Positions 1-10,940 of a stretch of 40,752 nucleotides of DNA are shown here, in pieces. Position numbers and translations under genes: made by a program. Each line of letters starts with the position of its first letter. The stretch's first letter is position 1. The notes beneath the pieces are model-generated. The model ran no database searches. It worked only from the letters and a program-made list of their open reading frames with translations, and was not told the DNA's origin. Source of the stretch: Welwitschia mirabilis (lineage: Eukaryota > Gnetophyta > Gnetopsida > Welwitschiales); assembly GCA_051453625.1 (NCBI GenBank), contig JBOZIK010000001.1, positions 159,356,794 to 159,397,545 on the forward strand, in the 5' to 3' direction.

Positions 1-329
1 TTAATACATGTTTTAGATATATAACTTTCTCAAACTCTAATTTGGTCATTCATATCATTATGTGTCAACTATGGTTTCAAATGTTTAACTGTATGCTTCA
101 AGATTCGATTAGTAAGAGTCATAATACACTTAAAAAATGGTCATTTAGAACTTCTAATCACATAGTAAATTGTTACATATATCCAAAACGTGAACAGTAA
201 TGTCTTACATTGTTGAAATTAAAAAAAAATGATTTTTTAATGCTTTTTTTAATGACGACTTTTTTAGCCGACTTTTTTGCCGATTAGTCTCCGACTCAAC
301 GACCTGACTTATTTTTTGAGATCGCCGAC
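1..329. other. Unassigned AT-rich DNA with a short CpG-containing block
   Basis: No gene is visible. From about 251 to 331 the sequence changes character: it holds several CpG dinucleotides and repeats the motif CGACTTTTTT (256-265 and 269-278), followed by more CCGAC/CGAC words up to 330. This block sits where the outer end of the left long LTR should begin and has no counterpart at the matching end of the right LTR (8282-8349), so it is probably unrelated DNA that replaced or truncated the LTR end. Confidence 0.4.
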
Positions 330-1845
330 TTTAAAAGCTATACAATGAACAACTTACTAAGATAACGTGGTCTTCCAACCTAGGTACATCCACACATATG
401 GGGTAGCTTCCTCTCACACCTCTGGATATTCTTAACCTATAAATAATAATGATTTTAGCACATCACCAATCTAAGAAGAATATGAGATGCTTCTTGCAAG
501 ACATCACTCTCTTCCCCTTAGGGATAACTAATGATAAAATATCAAAAATGTGCACACACATAAAACCACAAAGTAAGATGGTCCTCGTAAGGCAACAACC
601 TTTTTTGCTTAGAGAAAATCAATAATACAATATTAAAATTTGCACATAGGTACAATCACAAAGTAAGATGCTCCTTGTCAGACAAAAATCTCTTCTTCTT
701 AAGAAAAACTAACAATACAATAATACAAGTGCTCATAGGCACTTATAAAGCACACTTATATAATGGTTTTCTTATAATAAGGAATCCTAGTAAGGAATAC
801 TTGAGTTTTGATAATACAAGAATAGACTGTACAAGAGTATTCAAGAATAAAATAGTCTAACAATATTAGATCCAATAAATAAATATAAAAACAAGCTTGA
901 ATGAGGTATCTTTGAAGATGCACTTGAGTTCTATGTTGTTGTTATTACCACGAGTGCTAAAGAATGATGCAATGATGTAAGATCCAATGAAAAAAAGATG
1001 TAGACTCTTGAAAGTTCCTTACAATTGATAGCTTGATGCTTCATAAATATATCCAATCACTCATGCATTTATTGTTCTCTTTTATGCATTATATTTGTTC
1101 ATTATGTCATGCTTTATACCACTTGAAGATTTTGTAGCTATTTGATCTAGGATATTTAGCCATTTTAACTTTGTAATTGTCATGAAATAGATAGGAATGC
1201 TTAGGTGTTGAGTATTCATCTTCTATTTTATTTGATGTAAAACTTCATCAAAGACATCTTCATAATTGTAAACATCTACTAATAGTTAGACGTCTTCCAC
1301 ATGATAGATGTCTTTAGTCAAAGTGATCAAAACTTGATGAAACTTGAACTATATAATTTCTAGTTATTCATAATTATGAATCCATGATGCAAAACTTGAT
1401 AGATTTCTTAGAATGTAAAATATTCTTTAAAGAATAAATTAACCCTATTACTTATTCTAGTTTAATGTGTATGTCTTTAAATATGTAGATGTCTTTCATT
1501 TTTGTCAGATACATCTTTCAGTATAATCATCTTCATTGAGATAGTCATCTTCGAACCAAGATTTAATTTATCATAGATTTATTTAAGCTATAAATGTTTT
1601 CACCATATATGTATTTAAGAGTGTAGATGTCTTCCTCTTATATGTCTTTCATTCTATAGATGTCTTTAGTTAATTGAATTTGCATTTTCAATTCTAAGAT
1701 GAACTTTTTGTGAAATATCATCTTGAAGGTTTGACATCATCTTATCTTTTCATGATCTAATTTATGATTTTTTTCATATTAACTTTTCTTCCCGATAGCA
1801 CAAAATATTTGAAAAGTGGAATTATCAAAACTAGATTTACCAAAA
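330..1845 (-). repeat. Left long LTR (3' LTR) of SIRE-like copia element
   Basis: This stretch aligns along its length with 8350-9847 as a diverged direct repeat; examples are the shared blocks around 390-440 and 8415-8460 (GGGTAGCTTCCTCTCA), and the common end AACTAGATTTACCAAAA at about 1829-1845 and 9831-9847. A purine-rich tract on the minus strand immediately follows at 1846-1860, which fixes this copy as the 3' LTR of a minus-strand element. The first 70 or so bases expected from the right copy are not recognisable here. The LTR is packed with the short word AGATGTCTT and contains a triplicated 91-bp module near its outer end. Confidence 0.75.
484..755. repeat. Three tandem units of about 91 bp inside the left LTR
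   Basis: Units begin with G/AAGATG(C/G)T at 484, 575 and 665, giving periods of 91 and 90. Each unit runs through a TTAGGGA-like word and a GTGCACACA/TGCACATAGGTACAATCAC-like word before the next start. The same three-unit arrangement is present in the right LTR at 8504-8777, so the triplication was already in the element when it inserted. Confidence 0.7.
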
Positions 1846-1860
1846 GTCTCCTCCTTTTTG
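1846..1860 (-). other. Polypurine tract of SIRE-like element
   Basis: Reading the minus strand gives CAAAAAGGAGGAGAC directly before the LTR start. SIRE/Maximus-type copia elements typically carry an AAAAAGGGGGAGA-like tract preceded by a GATGATG-rich stretch; the minus strand here shows ACATCATCAAAAAGGAGGAG. This primes plus-strand DNA synthesis in intact elements. Confidence 0.65.
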
Positions 1861-4800
1861 ATGATGTGTAAAACTTGATAAACATCATTAGTACAATCAC
1901 ATTTAATCAACTATATTCAGATTTTCAAGTTCAAGATAGAAAAGCACATAACATGTGTTATCAATAGTATTGAGAAATCATGATTTTAACCACTTAAATA
2001 AACATGTAAAATAGATATTAAGAAAGACATAAAAATATAAGATACTTCCATTCAAGAAAATTAACAATCAACTAAGTAAAATATGCTCCTACTAATGTGC
2101 CATAATAAAATCAGAGCATAGCATCTAAAAGTGTATCAATAATACATAATATTAAAGCATGAAAATGTGCCAATTGTAGAGATAATAGTAAAGTGTGTTA
2201 ATAACAATGAAACTATCAGATCAAAATAATGTATGCAAAATAATCAAGATTGATCATCAATCAATAATGATGTTACTTAAAGAATTTAATCCATCATCTA
2301 ATATTTAAGTCCTCCACGCTTAATAGGATGTCCATGCTAGAAAACCTAATTTAACTAAACTAATTTTTCTTCACTTCCTTTCCTTTTTGAATAGTAGATA
2401 AAAAGGATCTAATCACTAAGTGCAGAGTCACTAGTATAATGTGCATCTTTTCCTTTTTCATCATTATCATTATTGCTATCATGGGTAGTAAATGTCTAAA
2501 GGATATAAAAATAGAAGTATATAGTGGATGGTGTGTGGCACTTCCTAGAAAGTTGTTGAGAAGTCTAACTAGGGCCTTCATATTTCTGTCTTCTTGTACA
2601 TAAGTATGTTTAAGAAGTGATACACATCTCAAAGAAACTAGTAGTGGTGAACTCAGTAAAGGATGGTGGTGGTGCAATGGTAAGTGGTGGAACACAAATT
2701 AACTCTTTGTACGATGGTAATGGCAGTAATGATGGTGATGATGTATGTAGTGGTGATGAGGAATAAGGAGGTAATGATGGCTATTAAGGGTGATTAACTA
2801 TTAGCTTGTGACGTATCCTATGAAATATAAGAGGCTGAATGTCTGATATTTTTAGCTCTATCTCCTACTTCCTCTGTGATGAACCTAAAGCATATTGCTT
2901 CCCCCTAAACTTGTGCCTCTGTGAGAGTCTGGTACTCCCCCTGAGCCTACACCTCATCTCTTGATAACTCTATAAAATCATTATTTGATACCCTATGAAG
3001 TTAAAGGTGCCTCTTATTCTAATTCATCCTCTGAGTTTATTCATGTGGGAGTCCTTATGAATTCTTAACTCTTTACTGGTGCTTCACCTTCACTGGTATT
3101 GGATGTGTGCTTTTTTAATTTTAATAAATTTTTATCAATTTTTCCAACCATCTTCGCTATTACCTTCAATCCCTTCTTGATGGATTATAAACTATATATA
3201 GTTGTGGAGTAAAATCTTTGAAATTATGAAGCTTTTCTACTTGTGTCCTTACTTAATGATAGTGGAACTCATCATTTTTCACTAAATTCTACTAGAATTT
3301 CTTTAAACAAATGAGGTTTATTTGAGGAAGTGATATGCTAGCACTACTAATAATCAAGCTAATTAAAAAAGGGTGATCCAAAGTCTGACCCTTGAAAAAT
3401 GAATTAATTATGTTCATGCATAAGATAAATCCTAAATCTATCTTTAAAATAGTAAGTAAATAGAACACAATAAAAGTCTACATGGTTTTGTAGTAATTGT
3501 ATCTATCACCCCTGACTATAATATTATGGAACATAATCAAACTAAGAATATATGCATCTGAAACAATGTCTTTACATTTTAGGTTTTAAATAAAATTCAT
3601 CCTTGACTGTCTAAATAACATATTGCTCATATAGCATCATGATACATTGACTAAATAAGAAGTAAAAAATTCCTTAAATGAATGTACATAAGCTAAGATA
3701 TCTCATAATCATCAATGCTAAGAATAGAGTTTACAAAACTAGAAGCAAAATATAGTAAAGTATCTCTGGCCTATGTTTGAAATTCCCCTATGCTATCATC
3801 AAATTCATGAATGTTGATATCAAATTATCTTATCAATGGATCTCATATACCTTGATCGAATTGTAGAATTATATCCCATCTAAGTTGAGAAATGTATGCT
3901 ACTAGTTCATCTTTCCTCTGTTTTTAGAAGCCAAGAATTCTTTTTGCAATTATTGAGTTTCTTATCTAAGTTACATGCCTTTTTGTAGTTGTCTCATAAT
4001 AAAAATAAGGCTCATACTGAGATCTTTATCATTTTATTACTTGTTNNNNNNNNNNTCCTTGCCTCTTGGTACACCAGTGAACTTTCTTGTAACCATTTTG
4101 TAAGATATATATAGAAATTAGAACCAAAAATAACTAAAATATAAAGAAATAACTAAAATAACACATGTTCTTCCTTGTTGTAAAGATGTTTCCCAAAAAT
4201 AAAGATGTCTTAATAGGGAAATGTATAGGGAAATTTGAGAAAATTATCCTTGGCAAGTACTCAGAGAGGAACACCTATTGAGTAACTACTTGAAAATGAT
4301 ATTTGATGGTTCCTTTTATAAATGAAAAGGGTCAAAACCCTAGTGCGTTGTTATTTTTGCAATATTATTGGAAAGACATCCACCTACTAAAATACATCTA
4401 AAACATGAAAATTAGATATCTATGTTGTGAAAGAGATCTACTATTAAAAATTTTACATTAGATTCTCTATACTATAAAGACATCTACTTGATCAAGGATT
4501 TCTATTTTGAAATATCAAAAAGGGTACCTCTCCTTCGAACATGTCTGAAAACTCAAAGACCTCTACTTCAAAGATGTCTATGAATCTGAAGACATCTCTC
4601 TCATAGATATCTATAATACTGAAGACTTCTATCATAAAAAATCTAGAAACTTTGAAAAAATTTATAACTATTATTATCATAATAGAATTACTTTAAAAGA
4701 GTAAAGTAACATACATAGAATTTAAATTTTTTAGAATCTAACTATAATCTCAACTCATAAAATGATATAAGGAGGAGTTGAAATTGAAATGTTGTTACTT
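1861..4800 (-). other. Long 3' internal region of SIRE-like element, no intact gene
   Basis: About 2.9 kb lie between the RNase H remnant and the 3' LTR. No ORF here is convincing. Visible content: a GGT/GAT-rich simple-sequence tract at about 2658-2770; two further minus-strand purine-rich words (AGGGGGAGT near 2936-2944 and AGGGGGAAGC near 2898-2908) like the repeated polypurine tracts seen downstream of pol in SIRE-type elements; a 10-N gap at 4046-4055; and a cluster of AAGACATCT/AGATGTCT words at about 4370-4640. Such long post-pol regions are usual for this lineage, but other insertions could also be hidden here. Confidence 0.4.
4370..4640. repeat. Cluster of AGACATCT-like words
   Basis: The 9-bp word AAGACATCT or its reverse complement AGATGTCTT recurs with small changes (for example near 4373, 4479, 4576, 4600). 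The same word is scattered through both LTRs (1288-1667 and about 9318-9690). Here most copies are in the opposite orientation, which suggests either an inverted LTR-derived fragment or a shared simple repeat. Confidence 0.35.
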
Positions 4801-4804
4801 AATA

Positions 4805-5140
4805 ATTTACCTAATTAGGCAAGACTCAATCCCAAGTTCCTACACAATTTTACAAACCTTTTGTTACTTACATGTTTTATGAATACATTGGCAAGTAAAT
4901 CATCTATAATAATATATTAAATTATGATATCTCTATGTTGTATTAAATTCTTTAAGATGTTAAGGGTAAGTCCATAGAACTCCTTTGTATTACTTTGAGT
5001 TTGAATGTCATAATGTGGACTACCTATAATATTGCCAATATAGTAACTTCTTGTTAGTCTAATCATGCTTGAAGGATTTTCTTTGTTAGCTTCTTCTTCT
5101 TTTTAGTCCTTTCTATCTAATTGAACTTGAAGACTGCTAG
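4805..5140 (-). pseudogene. Copia pol fragment: IN-RT linker joined to the RNase H tail, RT deleted
   Basis: Conceptual minus-strand translation gives a linker with an IIGSPHYDIQTQS motif at about 5010-5075, equivalent to the VIGDPSKGVKTRS segment that precedes RT in many copia polyproteins. Within about 100 bases it is followed by LLANVFIKHVSNKRFVKL (about 4845-4900), equivalent to the LADIFTKPL...RF motif that ends RNase H. The whole reverse transcriptase and most of RNase H, normally more than 1.5 kb, are therefore missing. An in-frame stop precedes the tail. The breakpoint lies at roughly 4930-5020. This reading rests on motif recognition only. Confidence 0.6.
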
Positions 5141-5144
5141 GTGT

Positions 5145-6415
5145 TTAATCAATTTTCATAAAAATATAATCATCTTGGACATTGATAAAAGATGAAGTAG
5201 TATCATATAATTTAACTCTTATGGTTTTTGCAGCTACACTAGTTGTGTTGTTGTATACCCTGTAAGCTTTACTAACCATAGAATATCCTAGAAAAATGCC
5301 ATTATCAACCTTTAAATTAAACTTTCTCAAGTTATCCTTCTTATTCAAAATAGAACACTTTGATTCAAAGATGTAAAAGTAACTTATAGATGGTTTCTTA
5401 TAAGACCATAACCAATATGAAATCTTAGAAGTAAACTATCTTACTAGAACCCAATTTGAAATATAGCTAGTTGTGTTAATTACTTCTTCCTAAAGGTGAT
5501 AAGCTACCTATTTATCATGCATATACTTCTAGCCATTTCATTAAGTAATCTATTATTTCTTTCTACCACTCCATTTTTCTGGGGGTTCTTAGTACAAAAA
5601 CTGATGGAGAATCTCAAACTATTCACAAAAAGCTCTAAACCTTGAATTTTTAAATTTCATTCCATTATCACTTCTTATCATTTGATCTCGTAATATTTTT
5701 TATTTTACAACCTGATACATAACTTAAAGAAAACATTAAATGCCTCATTCTTATATGCAAGGAAGGCTCCCTATGTATAATAAGAATAATCATCTACCAT
5801 AGTTCAATAATACCTTGTCTTACCAAGACATTTTATAGATGAAGAACCCACAATGTCAAGATGTAAAAGATCTAATGGGTGTTCAACTGAGATAGTATTT
5901 TTCTTCCCAAATCTTACCCTTATCTATTCCCCTTTTAGCATGCTTCACAAACTTAATTGTTAATGCTTTCTAACTTGGGCAGTCCTCTTGCTATTTATTT
6001 TGTAGACAAAATTTTGAACAAATCCTTATTTACATCCAAGCTTTCTCTGCCATAACTTGGCTTCACCTATTATGCTTAATATAATCTTGATTTGTTTGTT
6101 AAAAATATCGTATGAAGTAGTAATATAGACATTTAATTCTTTAACACTGGTAAATAAAACTTTTTTTGAATTTTTTCCTCTAATGATACAATCATATTTT
6201 GTAAAGGTAATGGAAAAATTTGCATCATGAAGTTGACTAACACTTGAAAGATTATGATTTACCTCTAGAAGATTACCATCTTTAATGATTTCAATATGTC
6301 TGATAGATGATTTTGTATCATCTTTAAAGGTGACTACTCCTTTGTCTTATTTTACCAAGGTAATGAAGCTACATTTATCTCCATTCATGTGTCTTGAGAA
6401 TCTACTATTAACATA
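5145..6415 (-). pseudogene. Copia integrase region, degenerate
   Basis: Minus-strand frames, broken by stops and frameshifts, give in order: a protease/pre-integrase trace ending in NHNLSSVSQL (about 6240-6270), an integrase core segment with MVDDYSYYT (about 5780-5810), then NGVVERNNRLLNEMARS (about 5520-5575), the strongly conserved end of the copia integrase core. The distal part is an open 67-codon piece at 5145-5348 with NGIFLGYSMVSKAYRVYN, the typical integrase C-terminal segment. No continuous ORF remains, so it cannot encode an active integrase. The order gag, integrase, RNase H from right to left fits a minus-strand Ty1/copia element. Confidence 0.8.
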
Positions 6416-6760
6416 CTAGGCATGTTTCTTTACTACTCTTAATGCAATATATGTTAAAAGTTCTGGTTTTGATTTTGGGACCCATACTTTCTTTAGTTTA
6501 TCTTGCACAAAACATTGTACTATTTTACCAAGCCTCTTGGCATTATTAGTATAGTATTTGTTTTTGAATTTCAAAGGGCAAATAAATTGAAAATGACCTC
6601 TTTTATGGTAATGATTACAAATAATATTATTTTTAAATGTTAAATGCTCATACCTTAATCTGTAATTCCATTTGTTAAACAAAGAGGCTAGAGAGCTAGT
6701 GGAGATTTTATTGTATCCCAAACCACTTTTTTCATTTGAGCTTTTACATGATCCAAGCAT
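6416..6760 (-). pseudogene. Gag C-terminal / second zinc-knuckle segment of SIRE-like element
   Basis: An open 114-codon stretch on the minus strand contains SGLGYNK near its start and CNHYHKRGHFQFIC at residues 48-61, a CX2CX4HX4C zinc knuckle in which the second cysteine has become tyrosine. It continues into a VWVPKS motif near residue 92, found in SIRE-type polyproteins just before the protease. Nucleic-acid binding by this knuckle would be lost. The piece is flanked by frameshifted sequence and is a fossil rather than a gene. Confidence 0.65.
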
Positions 6761-7249
6761 GATATTTAAACTCTCCTTTTATTGAGTAAATTTCTTATTG
6801 ATTTTCTTTAAGTTTAAGATTTCTATCTTACATTATTTAATTCAAATGTTAGTTTACTAATCTTATATTTAAGAGCTAAGTTTTTAAATGATAATTTATT
6901 GCAAGAATTCTTTTCTTATTTGTGAAGTAACTTTTATCGTAAGCTAATTTACGGGTGTGAAGTAACTTTTTCATCTCAGTACATACCTTTTGCAATTTAA
7001 AAAATCCTTCAAAAATTAAATTGTACCTTTCTAGAAGATCCACACATATATCATCTTTACTTTCTGATTCATACTCTTTTTTTCTCTCATCATTTTTCTC
7101 TTAAATGTGTACAATGGCTATGTAGTAAAGATGAACTTTTCATCTTCAAAAATTTCTAACTCCATTGCATATTCATCATCATTCCATACTATAAAGAAAG
7201 ATCTTCTTTTCTTTGGCTCTTTATTTTGTGCCTTTTCTTGCATTCGATT

Positions 7250-8240
7250 AAAACTAGAACATTTTGAGGCTATGTGTCCTCATCCTCCACATACCCAACA
7301 TTCCTCCTTGAAAATTGTCAAATTTATAAGAAAATGAAGTGTTACCAGAAGTCTTATCTTTAAACTTACCTCTACCTTAAAATCCAAATGATTTTCTGTA
7401 CTTCTCCTTTTTGTTTTATTTGCATGAGAGAAATCTTTTGATTTGCCTTATAATAAGATAGAGTTCTTTATCTGCATCTTCCTCGGAGTCATCTTCTTTT
7501 AGTTCTTTCTTTGCCTTTCTTTTAAGCTTTATTTTGTGCTTCACTGATCTTGAGACTAATGGACTTTTCTTTTAAAGAAGCATCTTGGATGAGATTCATT
7601 TTTTAGGTTATCAGAGTACTTTTTAGTTTTTATATCTTCATGGAGTTAAAATCCCTTAACTCTTCCATGGTTATAATCTTAGGCCTGCATTTACAAATTA
7701 GAGATCTAAAAACTTTTTATATTACCTTTGCCTCTATAAGGATTTCATCAATGCAACATATTACATTTATAATGTTGAAGAATCTAGCGAATTACTCATG
7801 AACTCTCTCTCCATTCTTCATTTTGAGATTTTCAAACTAATTCATCCATATAAGAAGCTTTGACTACTTGAAAATAGAAGTTCTTTTATATGTTCCCACT
7901 AGAACATTTCATATCTTTTATGTTATCTTACATCTAGCTATTCTATTGATATTCTCCCTTGTAAGAGCTGAGTAAAAAGCATTTTTATCTTTAGAGTCAT
8001 ACATAAAGGCTACCTTATCTTTATCTTTTGAATCTTTTATTATCTTAATTTGTGTAATGGTGTTTCCAAAAGCATTTATTATGATTTCTGTAGGTTATAT
8101 GTATCCTTCTTCTATACTTTACCATGCTTGAAACTCATAAGATCATAAGTACACCCACATTCTCATCTTCCATTAGACATAGTTAGTCCCATCAAAGAGC
8201 AAAGGTCTAATGCATGGCACCCCTTTCATAGTTCACTCAA
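7250..8240 (-). pseudogene. Gag of SIRE-like copia element, degenerate
   Basis: The minus-strand translation begins near 8230 with a RPLLFDGTNYV motif, the hallmark start of copia gag (UBN2 family), followed by KMRMWVYL and, near 7985, NAFYSALTRENINRIA, equivalent to the conserved middle of gag. At about 7262-7303 it reads CWVCGG, stop, GHIASKC: an otherwise perfect CX2CX4HX4C zinc knuckle with a TGA codon inside. At least a dozen other stops are present. Gag packages element RNA in intact copies. Placement next to the primer-binding site at 8265-8279 confirms the polarity. Confidence 0.75.
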
Positions 8241-8264
8241 GTAAGTTACCTCCTTTTGTAAGAA

Positions 8265-8279
8265 CCTAATTTGATACCA
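8265..8279 (-). other. Primer-binding site (initiator tRNA-Met type) of SIRE-like element
   Basis: The minus strand reads TGGTATCAAATTAGG. Its first eight bases match TGGTATCA of the canonical plant copia PBS (TGGTATCAGAGC), complementary to the 3' end of initiator tRNA-Met. It lies two bases inside the start of the right LTR at 8282, between LTR and gag, where a PBS belongs. Confidence 0.75.
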
Positions 8280-8281
8280 CT

Positions 8282-9847
8282 TGATGATCATTGACCTTAG
8301 AGGATAGGGGTGAATGAAATTTACCAAATAAAAATTTCATGAAAAAAACTTTAAAATATATATAATAAATGCCTTATCAAGATAATGTGGTTTGCTAATC
8401 TAGGTATATTCACACACAAAGGGTAGCTTCCTCTCATACCTCTAAATATTCTTAACCTATAAAGAATACTAGTTTTGGTGCACTACCAATATTACAATAA
8501 TATGAGATGCTCCTTGTAAGGTGGCACTTTCTTTCACTTAAGGATAGCTAATAGCACAATACCAAAAATGTGCACACAAGTACAATCAAAAATTAAGATG
8601 CTTCTTGTAAGGTAGAAACCTCTTTTCCTTAGGGAGAAACAATAATACAATGTCAAAAATATGCACACAAGTACAATCACAAAGTGAGATGCTCTTTGCA
8701 AGGTAGTAACCTCTTTTTATTAGGGAAAACCAATAATACAAATACTCACAAGCACTTACAAAGCACACCCGTACAAGGATTGCCTTACAATAGGGAACCC
8801 TAGCAAGGGATTCTTGAGTTTTGATAATAAAAGAATGGATTTTATAAGGGTCTTCAAGAATAAGATAGTCTTAAAAAATAAATATAACAACAAGCTTAAC
8901 TAATGTATCTTTAAAGAATCACTTGGGTGTCTTATTGTTTCCATCTCCACGAGTGCTAAAGAATGATGTAACAATGTAGGATATAATGAACAAAATATGT
9001 AGAATCTTGAAAGTCCCTTGTAATTGATAGATTGATGCTTCATAAGTAGATCCAATCACTCATGCATTTGTGCATTCTTTTCATGTTCTTTTTGATGCAT
9101 CATATCTATTTATTATGTCATGCCTTTATATTGTTTGAAGATTTTGTAGTTGTTTGATCTAGGAGATTTAGCCATTTGAACTTTGTAGTAATTGTGTAAT
9201 GGATAGAAATGGTTAGGCATTGGGTGTACATCTTATATATTATTTAACATGAAACTTCATCAAAGACATCTTTAAAATTGTAGATATCTACTAATAGTTA
9301 AACATATTCCACATGGTAGATGTCTTTAGTTAAAGTGCTTAAAACTTAATGAAACTTAAAATTTATAATCTCTAGTCCTTCCTGATCATGATTCTGTGAT
9401 TCAATACTTGATAGCTTTCTCAGAATGTAAAATATTCATTAAAAAACAAATTGATCCTATTATCTATTCCAATTTAATGTAGATGTCTTTAAATATATAA
9501 ATGTATTTCACTTGTGTCAAATCCATCTTTCAGTATAGTCATCTTTATTAAGATATTATCTTTGATCTAAGGTTTAATATTTGATTTATCATAGACATCT
9601 TTCAGCTATGAATGTCTTTATCATAGACATATTCAAGAGTGTAGACATCTTTCTTATAAACATCTGCCATTTTATAGATGTCTTCAGTTAATTGATTTTA
9701 CATCTTCAATTCTAAGTGAAATTATCATAAGATATCCTCTTGAAGGTCTGACATTGTCTTAGGATTTTTATGTTTCCCTATTAATCTGTCTTCATGATAG
9801 CATAAAATGTTTAACAAGTGGAATCATTAAAACTAGATTTACCAAAA
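8282..9847 (-). repeat. Right long LTR (5' LTR) of SIRE-like copia element
   Basis: This 1566-bp segment is the partner of 330-1845. The inner boundary is set by the PBS just left of it, the outer by the shared terminal word ACTAGATTTACCAAAA. LTRs of this length and an overall span of about 9.5 kb fit the SIRE/Maximus lineage. The copies are clearly diverged, with many substitutions and small indels, so the insertion is old. I could not confirm a target-site duplication because the outer end of the left LTR is not preserved. Confidence 0.75.
8504..8777. repeat. Three tandem units of about 91 bp inside the right LTR
   Basis: Units start at 8504, 8595 and 8686 (GAGATGCTCC, AAGATGCTTC, GAGATGCTCT), exactly 91 bp apart, each containing GTAAGGT and, in the first two, TGCACACAAGTACAATCA. 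It mirrors the array at 484-755 of the left LTR. Confidence 0.75.
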
Positions 9848-10179
9848 ATAGTTTTATCAAGCTATTTTTCTATTTAGGTGTTTATAATATTTGTTATTTC
9901 TTTACTAATATTTTATTGACCTTTATTCCATATTAATACCTCTTCATATAAATGTCATAATAGGAAATAAATTCTTTAAACTTTTTAGAATTAAAAGCCT
10001 AGATCTTATAGTTAATCAAATAGATTAATTAGCAGTATCATACTTTGTATATTAGAAATGATGCTCACTTTTCTAGGGAAAAAAGTATCTAGATAAAAAA
10101 AATATAGGTTTTATTCTATTTCATAGAAATTCTTACATTTAAATAATTAGCTTATGGATGACCCTTTTAATCTAACTCT
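9848..10179. other. Unassigned AT-rich spacer
   Basis: Lies between the SIRE-like element and the LINE relic. No coding or repeat structure could be recognised. Confidence 0.4.
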
Positions 10180-10940
10180 TTATGCTATTCTTGCTAAAGC
10201 TCAAGTGGCTTAACAAAATTGGGAGGTTTTTTAGGCAAAAATTTCTCTTATTAAAAGTAGACTCTGAGGGTTACAGACTCAAGATAAAGACTTCAAATAA
10301 TGCTTTAAATTTTCAAATCACTTTAATGATAGAATTTAAATTACTATGTTATAGGATCATGAATGAATTCTTTACAATTTTAATAACATCCCTATGTTTT
10401 TAAAGGAGCATTTTCAAACACTATTTGAGGAAACTCTAATCAAAATGAATGAATGTCAATATGTTTTTTCATTTCTTTCCTAATTTTTACTATATAACTA
10501 CATCAAATTCTAGATGAAAAAACTACTCTTACAAATATTAAAGACATAATATGTTTTTTAATTTCTTTCCTAATTTTTACTATAAAACTACATCAAATTC
10601 TAGATGAAAAAACTACTCTTACAAATATTAAAGATACTTATTTTGATATGGTCAATGGTAAAGCTCTAGGCTTTGATGGTTTTCTTAGGAAGTTTTAAAA
10701 GAAAATGACCATGTATTAGGTCATAATTATATTAAGGTTGTAAGAAAGTTCTTATTTCAAGGTTTACTTAGGAATCGTATTAAAAAGCAGTTATTCATTT
10801 TTTTCCTAAATCTAGAAATGCTCTTTTGATTAGTAATTAGTACTATTATGTTACGTATTTGTGCAAACATTATATCCTCAAACAATTCCTAAAAGTCACC
10901 AATATGTATATTTTATACACAACACATACTAATACAGATG
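10180..10940 (+). pseudogene. Non-LTR retrotransposon (LINE) reverse-transcriptase relic
   Basis: Plus-strand frames, with frameshifts and stops, show features of a plant L1-type ORF2. About 10655-10700 reads NGKALGFDGFLRKF, equivalent to the KAPGPDGFPAEF motif at the start of LINE RT. About 10795-10830 reads FPKSRNALLISN, equivalent to the IPK...RPISL region that follows. Upstream, 10400-10440 gives LKEHFQTLFEETL, resembling the HF..LF segment preceding RT. The catalytic YADD block is not present, so only the front of RT survives. It includes a 90-bp tandem duplication. Confidence 0.6.
10458..10636. repeat. Perfectly phased two-copy 90-bp tandem duplication
   Basis: The units 10458-10547 and 10548-10636 are nearly identical, with only a few base changes (for example C/A at 10470/10560 and T/A at 10504/10594 or nearby). 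The period of 90 keeps the reading frame of the surrounding LINE relic. The high identity makes it much younger than the decay around it. Confidence 0.85.

Noticed and set aside
484-755. CRISPR-like array
   Set aside because: Only three units of 91 bp with homologous, not unique, spacers, located in LTRs of a plant retroelement.
2360-2695. 111-codon minus-strand frame with His/Leu-rich start
   Set aside because: It is generated by a GGT/GAT simple-sequence tract and lacks any domain.
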